Source: Arcicella rigui (GTDB lineage Bacteria; Bacteroidota; Bacteroidia; Cytophagales; Spirosomataceae). From it: DNA of 64,000 bases. A program made the position numbers and the translations under genes. Position 1 is the stretch's first letter. Every line of letters begins with the position of its first letter. The notes beneath the pieces are model-generated. The model did no database searches, was not told the DNA's origin, and was given only the letters and a program-made list of their open reading frames with translations. The DNA lies in contig NZ_JAYFUM010000018.1 of assembly GCF_034929435.1 (NCBI RefSeq), forward strand, positions 1 through 64,000, in the 5' to 3' direction. This document shows positions 53,612-62,671 of this stretch, piece after piece.

Positions 53612-55264
53612 TTACTGTTTCAACAAAATCGCTCTAATCACTTTTTTGTCGATTTTCCCAACCGAAGTTTTAGGAATAGCTTTGGCAAAATCTATCGAAG
53701 TCGGAATCGACCAAGGCGTAATGGTACTGTCATCCACATAAGTTTGCATAAAATCTTTTACGCCTTCTTTGCTCAAAGTTTTTCCTTCTTTCAGTACAAT
53801 CATAGCGTGCGGTCGTTCGCCCCATTTCACATCCGGAATCCCCACAATGGCTACTTCCTGCACGGCTTCGTGTTTGCCAATAATATTTTCTAATTCAATC
53901 GAACTCACCCATTCGCCGCCCGATTTAATTACATCTTTGATTCTATCCGTAATTTTCAATGAATTCTCTGCGTTCATCGTAGCCACATCGCCAGTATGCA
54001 ACCAACCATCGTTCCAGAGTTCTTCTGATTTTTCTGGTTCATTAAAGTAGCCTTGTGTCAGCCACGGTGTTCTTGCTGTAATTTCCCCGATCGTCTCGCC
54101 GTCGTGCGGAGCTACGTTGCCACTTTCATCAAGCAAACGTAAATCAACCAACATGGCTGGCGTTCCCGAACGAGTACGGGCTTTTACTTGGAAATCAATA
54201 TCTGGGTTTTGTGCATCCGCTGGACTCATGTAAACTGTCGATAAAATCGGACAAGTCTCAGACATACCATAGCCCGTAATTACATCAACGCCTCTTTGTA
54301 AAGCTGATTTTGCCAAAGCTTCTGGCAAAGCCGAACCGCCAATCACTACTTTCCATTTTGAAAGGTCGATATTTTGCGTAGCTGGATGCAACACAAACAT
54401 TTGTAAAATGGTAGGCACACAATGTGAAAAAGTAACTTTTTCTTTCACAAAACATTTCAAAACCATTTCTGGCTCAAACTTACCGATATATACTTGTTTG
54501 GTATTGCACATCGTAGCCACATACGGAAAACCCCAAGCGTGAACATGAAACATGGGCGTAAGTGGCATATACACATCCGAATTATTGAATCGGCAAGCTC
54601 CGTCGATAGCACTAAAAGTTACACTTACCGACAAAGTATGCAAAACCAATTGGCGATGCGTAAAGTAAACGCCTTTCGGATTGCCAGTTGTTCCTGTTGT
54701 ATAAAAAGTCGTTGCTACGGCATCTTCATCAAAATCCTCAAAATCATATTCTTCTGAAGCCTCAGCTAATAAAGATTCGTACTCTCCGAGAATAGGTAAA
54801 GATTTTTCGTTTTGAAATTCTCCGCCATCAGCACAAACGATAATGTGTTTTACCGTAGGCATTTCTTTCGCCATTGAAGATAATAAAGGCAAAAAATCTG
54901 CGTGACAAATAATTACTTCGTCTTGAGCGTGATTGATGGTATATAAAATCTGAGCAGGAGAAAGTCGCCAATTGATGGTGTGAAGTACATTTCCCGTCAT
55001 CGGAATTCCAAAAAAACATTCCAAATAACGATGCGAGTCATAATCAATTACAGCGATGGTTTTTCCGCCATCTATTCCCATATTTTTTAAAACATTCGCC
55101 TGCTTTCTTACTCTTTTATTTAGCTCGAAATAATTGTATCGAACAAGGTCTTTATAAACAATCTCATTCTCAGGCTCTAACATAGTTGAATATGCCAAAA
55201 TACTTTTGATGAGTAGTGGATACTTAAAAGCTTTACTTGCTGATGGTAATTTGCGAATATTCAT
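53612..55264 (-). CDS. acyl-CoA synthetase (AMP-forming, fatty acid-CoA ligase)
   Basis: A 550-residue ANL-superfamily enzyme that activates fatty acids to acyl-CoA through an acyl-adenylate. ATP-binding motif FYTTGTTGNPKGVYFTHRQ (near 190), TGYGMSETCP (near 325), GWLHTGDVATM and ITDRIKDVIKSGGEWVSSIELE (hinge and A8), and the C-terminal catalytic lysine in PKTSVGKIDKK are all present. Closest to medium/long-chain AlkK/FadK-type ligases. It likely feeds the fadN-fadA enzymes. ATG at 55264 is preferred to a GTG three codons upstream. Confidence 0.92.
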   Translation of the reverse strand: MNIRKLPSASKAFKYPLLIKSILAYSTMLEPENEIVYKDLVRYNYFELNKRVRKQANVLKNMGIDGGKTIAVIDYDSHRYLECFFGIPMTGNVLHTINWRLSPAQILYTINHAQDEVIICHADFLPLLSSMAKEMPTVKHIIVCADGGEFQNEKSLPILGEYESLLAEASEEYDFEDFDEDAVATTFYTTGTTGNPKGVYFTHRQLVLHTLSVSVTFSAIDGACRFNNSDVYMPLTPMFHVHAWGFPYVATMCNTKQVYIGKFEPEMVLKCFVKEKVTFSHCVPTILQMFVLHPATQNIDLSKWKVVIGGSALPEALAKSALQRGVDVITGYGMSETCPILSTVYMSPADAQNPDIDFQVKARTRSGTPAMLVDLRLLDESGNVAPHDGETIGEITARTPWLTQGYFNEPEKSEELWNDGWLHTGDVATMNAENSLKITDRIKDVIKSGGEWVSSIELENIIGKHEAVQEVAIVGIPDVKWGERPHAMIVLKEGKTLSKEGVKDFMQTYVDDSTITPWSIPTSIDFAKAIPKTSVGKIDKKVIRAILLKQ

Positions 55265-55617
55265 AGAATTCACTTATAAAATTCTCTGATTTGTTATAAA
55301 AAATATAAAATAGTTAATAGAACACAAAGTTATATCATTTAAAACATTTAAACACTTTATTTCTATAATATTTTAAGATAAAATTATCTTAAAGCAAGAA
55401 ATAGCATTAATAAAAGATGCCAAGATTATTGATTTCGGATTTCAGTTATCGGATTTCGGTTTTATAAAACGCATTTTTTAGAAGTATTTTATAAAAATTC
55501 TTAAATCAGAAATCTCAAATCCTAAAAGCTATAAAACTTTCGTACCGCACTAATTCCAAGAAAGTGCTATTTTGAATAGCTTTTTGTACTTTAGTATTTC
55601 AACAAAAAATTTCATCT
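55265..55617. other. spacer with word-iterated repeats, no gene
   Basis: No gene is seen. The part 55431-55520 repeats GATTTCGG and GGATTTCAG (55431-55459), contains TTTATAAAA-type palindromes, and ends with the inverse words AAATCAGAAATCTCAAAT. The left part is plain AT-rich DNA carrying the acyl-CoA synthetase promoter region. Confidence 0.55.
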
Positions 55618-56658
55618 ATGAAAACGCTTAAAAAAATCATTTACTTATTCTTCTTAGTCATTTACCAAAATGCTAATGCTCAGTGGCTCAAACAAAATGT
55701 AGTTACGGATGCAAGTTTTAGGGCTGTTCATGCTATTTCTGAAAAAGTAGTTTGGATTGGTGGCTCAAAAGGTACTTTTATCAAAACGCTAAATGGTGGT
55801 AAAAGCTGGGAAGTAAAACAAGTACCACAAGCTGAAAAATTGGATTTTAGAGATGTATATGCTTTTGATAAAAGAACGGCAATTTTGATGAGTGCTGGCG
55901 AAGCAGAAAAAGGAAGTGCCAAAATTTACAGAACCGAAAACGGTGGAAAAACATGGGAAGTAGTATTTCAGACAGAAGAAAAAGGTGTTTTTTTTGATGG
56001 AATTGACTTCTGGGACAAACAAAACGGTATCGCTTTCAGCGACCCAATCAACGGGCATTTTTATATTATCAAAACAAAGGACGGTGGAAAAACTTGGACG
56101 AAAGTTAATCCCGATAATATTCCTGCTACACAGGAAAATGAAGCTGCTTTTGCAGCCAGTGGCACAAGTTTGATTATTTCTGGGCAAAGTAATGCCTACA
56201 TCTGCACAGGAGGAGCTGAAAATGCCAGAGTTTTTAGAAGTACCAATCAAGGGGAAAATTGGGAAGTAGTCGCTACTACAATGCCAGCGGGCAAAACCAA
56301 TGGTTTATTTGGTTTAAGATTTTGGGACGAACTTCATGGTATTGCCGTTGGTGGCGACTATCAAGATGTTAGCAAAAGTATTCCTAATGTTTTACTGACA
56401 AACGATGGAGGAAAAACATGGCTCAACGCTCCAGAAACGAATCCTGTAGGACTAAAAGAAGGAGTTGATATTTATAAAAAAGAAATTTTAATAGCCGTTG
56501 GTCCTTCTGGCACAAGTTATTCAAAAGACTTCGGGAAATCTTGGCAAGCCATCAACACCGCCGCTTTTCATGCCATCAGTATTTTTGGAAATAGCATTTG
56601 GGCAGTGGGTGGCAGAGGAAGTATTGCTAAATTAGAGCCTACATTTTTCGGAAAATAG
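55618..56658 (+). CDS. secreted Asp-box/YCF48-like beta-propeller protein
   Basis: A 346-residue exported protein with signal peptide KTLKKIIYLFFLVIYQNANA. Six Asp-box blades are visible: LNGGKSWEVKQV, TENGGKTWEVVFQ, KDGGKTWTKVN, TNQGENWEVVA, NDGGKTWLNAP and KDFGKSWQAIN, each with the SxDxGxxW pattern of BNR or photosystem-II-stability (YCF48) propellers. Names such as oxidoreductase or glycosidase attach to such proteins, but no catalytic site is seen, so an assembly or binding role is more likely. It ends at a hairpin shared with the convergent transporter gene. Confidence 0.8.
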   Translation: MKTLKKIIYLFFLVIYQNANAQWLKQNVVTDASFRAVHAISEKVVWIGGSKGTFIKTLNGGKSWEVKQVPQAEKLDFRDVYAFDKRTAILMSAGEAEKGSAKIYRTENGGKTWEVVFQTEEKGVFFDGIDFWDKQNGIAFSDPINGHFYIIKTKDGGKTWTKVNPDNIPATQENEAAFAASGTSLIISGQSNAYICTGGAENARVFRSTNQGENWEVVATTMPAGKTNGLFGLRFWDELHGIAVGGDYQDVSKSIPNVLLTNDGGKTWLNAPETNPVGLKEGVDIYKKEILIAVGPSGTSYSKDFGKSWQAINTAAFHAISIFGNSIWAVGGRGSIAKLEPTFFGK

Positions 56659-56663
56659 GTAAA

Positions 56664-56700
56664 AGCAAAAAGCTCACAGCTATAAGCTATGAGCTTTTGC
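56664..56700. terminator. bidirectional hairpin between convergent genes
   Basis: AAAAGCTCACAGCT and AGCTATGAGCTTTT pair with one mismatch around ATA, extended by GCA/TGC. It overlaps the 3' end of the convergent transporter gene (stop at 56687). It uses the same AGCT-TGAGCT syllables as the spacers at 30796-30947 and 59092-59334. Confidence 0.8.
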
Positions 56701-57616
56701 TTAAATTACTTTTCCCTTTCCAAGAAATCATCAATACCCCAATCAAAACCACAAAAGTACCAGCCAATTGCCAAGCAGAAATTTGTTCACCCAGAAAAAC
56801 ATTTGCCATAATAATAGTCGCTACTGGGCCGATACTACCAATAATCGAGGCATTGCCCGAACCAATCCTACGAATGCCATCCGAAATCATAAATGAAGGA
56901 ATAACTGTTGAAAAAACTGCCATCGAAAAACTCAACCAATAAGCTCCTGCTGGATATGAAAGTAATCCTTTTCCTACCGAAACGAAATAATGGATAATCA
57001 CCATGCCCGTAGAAATCAGCATTGAATAACAAGTAAAACGCAACGCTCCTACTTTTTGAATCATTTCGCCACTTCCTACCAAAAACAAAGCATAAGTAAA
57101 GGCACTCAGGAAAATCAAGAAACAACCGATAAGTAAATCTTTTTGCAAGCCCAATTTTAGGTCTGGAATAAAAGCTAATGCCACACCAAAATACGTAATC
57201 AACAAAGCCACATACTGAATTTTATAAATTGGTTTCTTCAAAAAAATAGCCGAAATCACTACAACAATAGTTGGATAAACAAAAAGAATAAGCCTTTCTA
57301 CGCTGGCGGTGATATAATTCAAACCCCAAAAATCAAAAAGTGAAGCCAAGTAATATCCCACCAAACCTATCGCAAACATCCAAAACCACTGGCGACGGTT
57401 GAGCTTTACTTGTGCTTCTTTATTTTTTTGGAAAAATAAAATTATCAAATAAAAAGGTGCTGAAAACAGCATTCTCAAAGCCAACAAAGGCACTGTATCT
57501 ACGTGATAGTGTAGGTAATTATACTTTACCAAAACGGCTTTTCCTGCAAATAAAACTGCACCAGTCAACACTAAAACTACTCCTATGAAATACTGAAACT
57601 TACTTTTTTCCGTCAT
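56687..57616 (-). CDS. EamA/DMT-family transporter
   Basis: A 309-residue membrane protein with ten predicted spans arranged as two EamA repeats (about 10-145 and 165-300), starting FQYFIGVVLVLTGAVLFAGKAVLVKY and ending WQLAGTFVVLIGVLMISWKGK. The conserved second-repeat piece SIGPVATIIMANVFLGEQIS is present. Drug/metabolite transporters of this kind usually export small metabolites; the substrate is not predictable. Confidence 0.88.
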   Translation of the reverse strand: MTEKSKFQYFIGVVLVLTGAVLFAGKAVLVKYNYLHYHVDTVPLLALRMLFSAPFYLIILFFQKNKEAQVKLNRRQWFWMFAIGLVGYYLASLFDFWGLNYITASVERLILFVYPTIVVVISAIFLKKPIYKIQYVALLITYFGVALAFIPDLKLGLQKDLLIGCFLIFLSAFTYALFLVGSGEMIQKVGALRFTCYSMLISTGMVIIHYFVSVGKGLLSYPAGAYWLSFSMAVFSTVIPSFMISDGIRRIGSGNASIIGSIGPVATIIMANVFLGEQISAWQLAGTFVVLIGVLMISWKGKSNLSKSS

Positions 57617-57636
57617 GGTTTATTTCAAATTAAGGT

Positions 57637-57674
57637 AAAAAAAAGACCTTCCACATTGCTGAGAAAGGTCTTTT
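57637..57674 (-). terminator. intrinsic terminator downstream of der
   Basis: AAAAGACCTT and AAGGTCTTTT are inverse arms around a 14-nt loop; on the minus strand the stem is followed by eight T. It lies between the der stop and the transporter start, separating the two minus-strand genes. Confidence 0.82.
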
Positions 57675-57768
57675 GAATCATATTATTTATCAAATAGTCA
57701 CTTATCTCATGCCTTTGGGGCTGATTGCGAGAAGTGACCAATATGCTGAAATCATATTCATTTGATAC

Positions 57769-59091
57769 TTATTTTTTTCTAAAGAAAATCTGAATTGGTA
57801 CGCCTGTAAAATCGAAGTGTTCACGCATTTGGTTCTCTAAATAACGTTCATACGACTCACGAATATACTGCGGTAAATTACAGAACATCACAAAAGACGG
57901 AGCTTTTGTTGGTAACTGTGTCATGTATTTGATTTTGATATACTTTCCTTTCCAAGCTGGCGGCGGATAGTTTTCAATCACTTTCAACATCACATCATTC
58001 AATTTAGAAGTAGGAATTTTACGAGTTTTATTTTCATATACTTCTAATACTTTTTCTACGGCTTGGAAAATACGCTGTTTATCTTTTACCGAAGTAAAAA
58101 TAATTGGCATATAATTGATAGGTGCCATTCTCTGACGAACCGCATCTTCGATACGCTTAGAAGTCATTGAATCTTTTTCTACCAAATCCCATTTGTTAAT
58201 CATCAACACAATACCTTTTTTAGCACGGTCTGCCATTGATACAATGTTCATATCCTGTGCTTGCAAACCAGTCTGAAGGTCAATAGTAGTAGCGTCAACA
58301 ATAATTACAGCCACATCACATTCTTCCATCGCCTTGATTGAACGCAAAATTGAATAGTACTCAATGTTATCGTCAATTTTAGCTTTTCTACGAATCCCGG
58401 CGGTATCGGTAATAATAAAATCTTTTCCGAACAAAGTATAGTGGTTGTCAATCGCATCACGAGTTGTACCTGCAATATCCGTTACGATACTTCTTTCTTT
58501 TCCTAAAAGTGCATTCAAGAAAGAAGATTTACCAACGTTTGGTTTTCCTAAAATAGCGATTTTAGGAATGCCAGCATTAGGGTTTTCAATGCCTTCTTCT
58601 GGGAAATGGCTTACTACTGCATCTAATAAATCACCTGTACCTGAGCCACTTTCAGCAGCAATTGGATAAGGTTCGCCCATACCTAATTCGTAAAACTCAA
58701 CGGCTTCCATACCTTTTTCATAAGTATCAGCCTTGTTGGCAACAACATAAACAGGTTTTTTCGAGCGACGAAGTACTTTAGCAAAGTCTTTGTCTAAATC
58801 TGTAATTCCCGTAGAACAATCTACCACGAATAAACAAACGTCTGCTTCTTCGATAGCCAACTCTACTTGTTCACGGATTGCACCTTCAAAAGTATCGTCT
58901 GAACCATGAACATAACCACCTGTATCAATGACGGTAAAATACTTACCTGTCCATTCTCCGTAACCATAGTGACGGTCACGAGTAACGCCTGAAACGTTAT
59001 CCATAATTGCCTTTTTCTGTTCGATAAGGCGATTAAAAAGCGTAGATTTACCCACGTTTGGGCGACCTACAATTGCAACAATGTTTGACAT
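57769..59091 (-). CDS. der: ribosome biogenesis GTPase Der
   Basis: A 440-residue EngA/Der with two tandem GTPase domains: G1 IVGRPNVGKSTLFNRL (8-15), DTGG and NKAD in the first; ILGKPNVGKSSFLNALL (near 180), DTAGIRRK and NKWDLVEKD in the second; then a KH-like C-terminal domain ending FTGVPIQIFFRKK. It assists 50S subunit assembly. It is followed, on the same strand after 243 bp of repeat-rich spacer, from era upstream. Confidence 0.97.
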   Translation of the reverse strand: MSNIVAIVGRPNVGKSTLFNRLIEQKKAIMDNVSGVTRDRHYGYGEWTGKYFTVIDTGGYVHGSDDTFEGAIREQVELAIEEADVCLFVVDCSTGITDLDKDFAKVLRRSKKPVYVVANKADTYEKGMEAVEFYELGMGEPYPIAAESGSGTGDLLDAVVSHFPEEGIENPNAGIPKIAILGKPNVGKSSFLNALLGKERSIVTDIAGTTRDAIDNHYTLFGKDFIITDTAGIRRKAKIDDNIEYYSILRSIKAMEECDVAVIIVDATTIDLQTGLQAQDMNIVSMADRAKKGIVLMINKWDLVEKDSMTSKRIEDAVRQRMAPINYMPIIFTSVKDKQRIFQAVEKVLEVYENKTRKIPTSKLNDVMLKVIENYPPPAWKGKYIKIKYMTQLPTKAPSFVMFCNLPQYIRESYERYLENQMREHFDFTGVPIQIFFRKK

Positions 59092-59334
59092 TTTTTTAAT
59101 TTTTGAGCTGTTCCCTGCGTACCTTTTTTGATTAATTTCCTGAAAATCAGTTGCTCAATCTTTGGCATAACAAGCACCTCAATGTTAAAGATTACAATAT
59201 ACTGTTAAAAATTAGGGGTAGAAAATAGCTGTGAGCTATGAGATTTCAGCTTTCGGATGTCAGTCATCGGCTTTCAGTTAATGTAAAATGATTTATACAA
59301 ATTAAAAGCTGAAAGCTGAAATCCGAAAGCCTGA
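59092..59334. repeat. word-iterated spacer between era and der
   Basis: ATTTCAGCTTTC (59243-59254) is inverted at GAAAGCTGAAAT (59311-59322); TCGGCTTTCAG (59267-59277) and CTGAAAGCTGAAATCCGAAAGC on the right reuse the same syllables. GCTGTGAGCTATGAGATTTCAG precedes them. The left part (59092-59215) shows nothing distinct. Confidence 0.7.
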
Positions 59335-60240
59335 TTAATCTTGACTATAACCAAATGATTTCACTTTCTGTGCTTTTGAACGCCAATCTGGTTCAACTTT
59401 AATAAATTGCTCTAAGAATACTTTTTTCCCAAAGAATTTCTCCATTGCTTCACGGGCTTGCGTACCTACTTTTTTAATAGATTCTCCCTTGTGACCAATC
59501 AAAATAGCTCTTTGGGTTACTCTTTCCACATAAATTTCAGCGGCAATTCTGATAAGATTATCCTCCTCTTTGAAAGAAGTAATCACTACTTCACAAGAGT
59601 AAGGAATTTCTTTTTTATAATTCAAGAAGATTTTTTCTCTTAAAATCTCAGAAGCGAAAAAGCGTTCTGGCTTGTCGGTCAATTCTTCTTTATCAAAATA
59701 CGGCGGATGAAGGGGTAGTTGCTCAATAATAGAATCAAAAATTTGCCCAATATTTTCTTCTTTCAAAGCAGAAATAGGAATAATAGCTTGCGTAGGGAAA
59801 CGTTCACGCCAATGAGCAATTTTTTCCTGTACTTGTTCTTCCGTCGCCAAGTCAATTTTGTTAATTAATAACAGAACTGGTACATGGTCGATTCTCGCTA
59901 ATTTATTGATAACATCATCTTCGTCGTACTTTTCAAAAATATCGGTTACAAACAAAATAACATCAGCATCTTCCAATGAACTATGCACAAATGTCATCAT
60001 TGATTTATGTAATTCGTATTTAGGAAGAATAATCCCGGGCGTATCAGAGTAAACCAATTGAAAATCAGTCCCATTATGCGTTCCGTTCAAAATTCCCATG
60101 ATACGGTGACGGGTAGTCTGAGCTTTTGAAGTAATAATTGAAAGGCGTTCGCCCACCAAAACGTTCATCAAAGTAGATTTTCCAACGTTTGGTTTTCCGA
60201 CAATACTGACAAAGCCTGCTTTATGATTAAGTTGTTCCAT
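59335..60240 (-). CDS. era: GTPase Era
   Basis: A 301-residue Era GTPase needed for 16S rRNA maturation and 30S assembly. G1 VGKPNVGKSTLMNVLVG, the switch TRHRIMG, G3 SDTPGI, G4 NKID and a C-terminal KH domain (about 210-295) with ERVTQRAILIGHKGESIKKVGTQAREAMEKFFGKKVFLEQFIKV. The GxxG of the KH domain (GHKGESIKKVG) is intact. der follows downstream on the same strand. Confidence 0.97.
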   Translation of the reverse strand: MEQLNHKAGFVSIVGKPNVGKSTLMNVLVGERLSIITSKAQTTRHRIMGILNGTHNGTDFQLVYSDTPGIILPKYELHKSMMTFVHSSLEDADVILFVTDIFEKYDEDDVINKLARIDHVPVLLLINKIDLATEEQVQEKIAHWRERFPTQAIIPISALKEENIGQIFDSIIEQLPLHPPYFDKEELTDKPERFFASEILREKIFLNYKKEIPYSCEVVITSFKEEDNLIRIAAEIYVERVTQRAILIGHKGESIKKVGTQAREAMEKFFGKKVFLEQFIKVEPDWRSKAQKVKSFGYSQD

Positions 60241-60365
60241 TATTATCCTCGTTTATTTGTCAAAATTACTGAAAAAATCAGTAGAGGAAGGAATCAAGAT
60301 AGTTTTGGGGAGTAGCTAACGAGTTCCCTACGGGATGACAAAACGAATTGTATTAATTTTAAAAT

Positions 60366-60393
60366 AAAAAGACGAGCCGTATTGACTCGTCTT
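60366..60393 (-). terminator. intrinsic terminator after tRNA-fMet
   Basis: On the minus strand AAGACGAG pairs with CTCGTCTT around a 9-nt loop and is followed by TTTATTTT, 8 nt after the tRNA 3' end. Confidence 0.85.
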
Positions 60394-60400
60394 CTCTTCG

Positions 60401-60473
<73 letters not shown>

Positions 60474-60498
60474 GTGTTGTTTCCATTTGATTGGACTG

Positions 60499-60528
60499 CA
60501 AAGATACGAACTTTTTTTTACGATGCAA
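60499..60528 (-). promoter_or_regulatory. promoter of the initiator tRNA
   Basis: On the minus strand TTG (60528-60526), 19 nt, TATCTTTG (60506-60499) matches the Bacteroidota consensus. The start would be near 60492, about 19 nt before the mature tRNA. Confidence 0.65.
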
Positions 60529-60552
60529 GCATTTGATTAAAAAAAAATAAAA

Positions 60553-60825
60553 TTATTTTATAAAAAATTTAAGAAAGGTAAAAACTGCTACTAACTGACT
60601 CGTCCAAAATATAAACATCCATTTGATAATTTCTGACTTATTTTCAGCAATTTGATTCTTGAGTTCTAAAATATCAGATTTAGAAGCAAGTATTGATTTG
60701 CTTTTTTCAAACTCTTTATCCACTCTACTTTCTATAAAATCTGTCAATACTTGAGCTTGTTGGTCTCGGATTTTTTCTTTAAGAATATTATAAAGTTGTA
60801 TTTCCGAAATTTGAATTGAAGCCAT
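60553..60825 (-). CDS. small coiled-coil membrane protein (CCDC90/DUF1640-like)
   Basis: A 90-residue protein: an N-terminal helix (SIQISEIQLYNILKEKIRDQQAQVLTDFIESRVD), a coiled coil (about 35-65, SKSDILELKNQIAENKSEII) and a C-terminal membrane span (WMFIFWTSQLVAVFTFLKFFI). The layout and the LxTKxDIxELK-like start of the coil resemble bacterial relatives of CCDC90/MCUR1 (DUF1640). Role unknown. ATG at 60825 is chosen because the upstream in-frame codons give no family sequence. Confidence 0.6.
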   Translation of the reverse strand: MASIQISEIQLYNILKEKIRDQQAQVLTDFIESRVDKEFEKSKSILASKSDILELKNQIAENKSEIIKWMFIFWTSQLVAVFTFLKFFIK

Positions 60826-60910
60826 AGTTGTAAATTTTAGCATGAAACAAATATAAAAGAAAGTCAAATACAATATTTACAATAACTTACTACAAAACAA
60901 GTCTTTGAGC

Positions 60911-61633
60911 TTATTTTTCTTGATTCATCAAATCTTTTGCCTTCTTTACATTCAAATTTATCTTATCAGATTCTACCAGACCGTCACGTAATCTTACAAT
61001 TCTGTGGGCATACTGGGCAATATCGTCTTCGTGTGTTACCATTACAATGGTATTTCCTTTAGAATAAAGCTGATCGAACAAATCCATAATTTCGTAAGAA
61101 GTCTTAGTATCTAAGTTTCCCGTAGGTTCATCCGCCAAAAGTATCGAAGGGTCATTTACCAAAGCTCTGGCAATCGCCACACGCTGACGCTGACCACCCG
61201 AAAGTTCATTAGGTTTATGACCTGCACGATTTTCCAAACCTACTCCTTTCAGAGCCAACATAGCTTTCTCGATTCTGTCGGCTTTGTTGTAGCCTGCATA
61301 AATTAATGGCAAAGCAACATTTTCTAAAGAAGATTGACGAGGTAATAAGTTGAAGGTTTGGAACACAAAACCAATTTCTTTGTTACGAACAGTTGCCAAT
61401 TCATTTTCAGACATTTCACTTACGTCTTGATTATTCAAAATGTATTTACCCGTTGAAGGAGTATCCAAACAGCCAATGATATTCATTAGCGTAGATTTTC
61501 CCGAACCCGAAGGCCCCATAAAAGCTACATACTCGCCTTTGCTTACGGAAATACTAACATCTTTTAAGGCTTGAATTACTTCTTCGCCCATTACGTAACG
61601 TCTGGAAATATGACTGGTTTCGATGATTTTCAT
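60911..61633 (-). CDS. ABC transporter ATP-binding protein, LolD/MacB type
   Basis: A 240-residue ATPase with Walker A GPSGSGKSTLMN (near 40), FVFQTFNLLPRQSSLENVALPL (Q loop, subfamily mark), signature LSGGQRQRVAIARAL, Walker B ILLADEPTGNLD and the switch histidine in MVTHEDD. The sequence is of the LolD/MacB/FtsE-like type, which drives lipoprotein or peptide export by mechanotransmission with FtsX-fold permeases. No permease lies beside it, so its partner is encoded elsewhere. Confidence 0.92.
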   Translation of the reverse strand: MKIIETSHISRRYVMGEEVIQALKDVSISVSKGEYVAFMGPSGSGKSTLMNIIGCLDTPSTGKYILNNQDVSEMSENELATVRNKEIGFVFQTFNLLPRQSSLENVALPLIYAGYNKADRIEKAMLALKGVGLENRAGHKPNELSGGQRQRVAIARALVNDPSILLADEPTGNLDTKTSYEIMDLFDQLYSKGNTIVMVTHEDDIAQYAHRIVRLRDGLVESDKINLNVKKAKDLMNQEK

Positions 61634-61672
61634 GCTAATTTTTTTTATCGGTTAAGAGCGTATCCGTTCTTT

Positions 61673-62134
61673 TTATACTGCTGGTTGAATTGCTGTTTGT
61701 ACTAATATCTTTGAGTCTATTTCAATATTGGCGTTTAGTTCTTTCAAGCTTTGGACAAATCCAAGTTTATCTTTGGGGCTTAGGCTTGTAGGATATTTAC
61801 TTGTAGAGGTCTCAATTATCAAATATTGTTTTCGCTCAAATATCTTTGTAATGTTATTAATTTCAAGTTTTTTAAGGGTGATAAAACCACCAAATTTGAT
61901 AACAATAGAATTTTCACGAATAAGGTAAGTGTCATATAACGAAATAGTATAGAACAAAAATTGAAATATAAAAACCCATTTCGTTGGTTTATTCAAAATC
62001 ACATCAACAAATGCGTCAATAAAATCTATTTTATGGACATACATTGAATACAAGCTAAATCCTAAAGCTATAAGTATCAGAACGATTATAGCTCCAAAAT
62101 TACTTTTCTTGATATTTGATTGAAACTTCTTCAT
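61673..62134 (-). CDS. small membrane protein with PH-like domain
   Basis: A 153-residue unrecognised protein. Two hydrophobic segments (about 13-33 and 50-67) are followed by a soluble part (DTYLIRENSIVIKFGGFITLKKLEINNITKIFERKQYLIIETSTSKYPTSLSPKDKLGFVQSLKEL) that looks like the bacterial PH-like fold of small membrane proteins. It sits between two other unassigned or general genes in the same direction, 38 bp after the next. Confidence 0.6.
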   Translation of the reverse strand: MKKFQSNIKKSNFGAIIVLILIALGFSLYSMYVHKIDFIDAFVDVILNKPTKWVFIFQFLFYTISLYDTYLIRENSIVIKFGGFITLKKLEINNITKIFERKQYLIIETSTSKYPTSLSPKDKLGFVQSLKELNANIEIDSKILVQTAIQPAV

Positions 62135-62172
62135 GTAGATTCATTTGATAAACAGTCAAAATGATGAATTAT

Positions 62173-62634
62173 TTACATATTGTTTCTCTTTTGTTGATAG
62201 ATAGAGATAAGAAAAATACCAACAGCTAAACATTTGTTATTTTCTTGATAGATTTTTATAGTTCCATCATTTGTAAACAAGTTTTTTGAAAAATGAATCA
62301 TTAAGCCTTCTTCATTTTGAAGTTCCCACTCACTGGACATTAGACCAATTTGTTTAAACAAAAAATTACCTTCGTTTTCTAAGAAGATTTTAGCTTCTGT
62401 ATTCCAAAAATTAATGTTGATATTACCAATAACTTTATCTTTATTTTCGTAGATAATGATAGTGTCGGCAAGCAATCCAGTAACATCGAAAAAATATTCT
62501 TTATCGCCAATTCTTACATTTGAATCATAAGACCAAATTGATTTTTTCTCTGTTCTTACCAGAACTTGACTCCCATCTTTAACTTCATAAGTAGAACTCC
62601 AAAAATCTTTGGAGAATGTTAATTGCTCGTTCAT
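62173..62634 (-). CDS. unknown protein, possible tubby/LURP-like fold
   Basis: A 153-residue protein without recognised family. It is beta-rich with repeated short strands (YEVKDGSQVLVRTEKKSIWSYDSNVRIGDKEYFFDVTGLLADTIIIYENKDKVIGNINI), reminiscent of tubby-like or LURP-type barrels, with one hydrophobic stretch near the end (CLAVGIFLISIYQ). I start it at the ATG 62634, since a longer frame to 62688 would overlap the upstream TPR gene. Gap to the next gene is 38 bp. Confidence 0.5.
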   Translation of the reverse strand: MNEQLTFSKDFWSSTYEVKDGSQVLVRTEKKSIWSYDSNVRIGDKEYFFDVTGLLADTIIIYENKDKVIGNININFWNTEAKIFLENEGNFLFKQIGLMSSEWELQNEEGLMIHFSKNLFTNDGTIKIYQENNKCLAVGIFLISIYQQKRNNM

Positions 62635-62671
62635 AGCTATTAGGTTATTCTTAATGAACAAACTTAATAAT

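Noticed and set aside
55618..56658. Sialidase or other glycosidase call for the Asp-box protein
   Set aside because: Asp boxes are structural; no catalytic Arg triad, Tyr or Glu arrangement was found.
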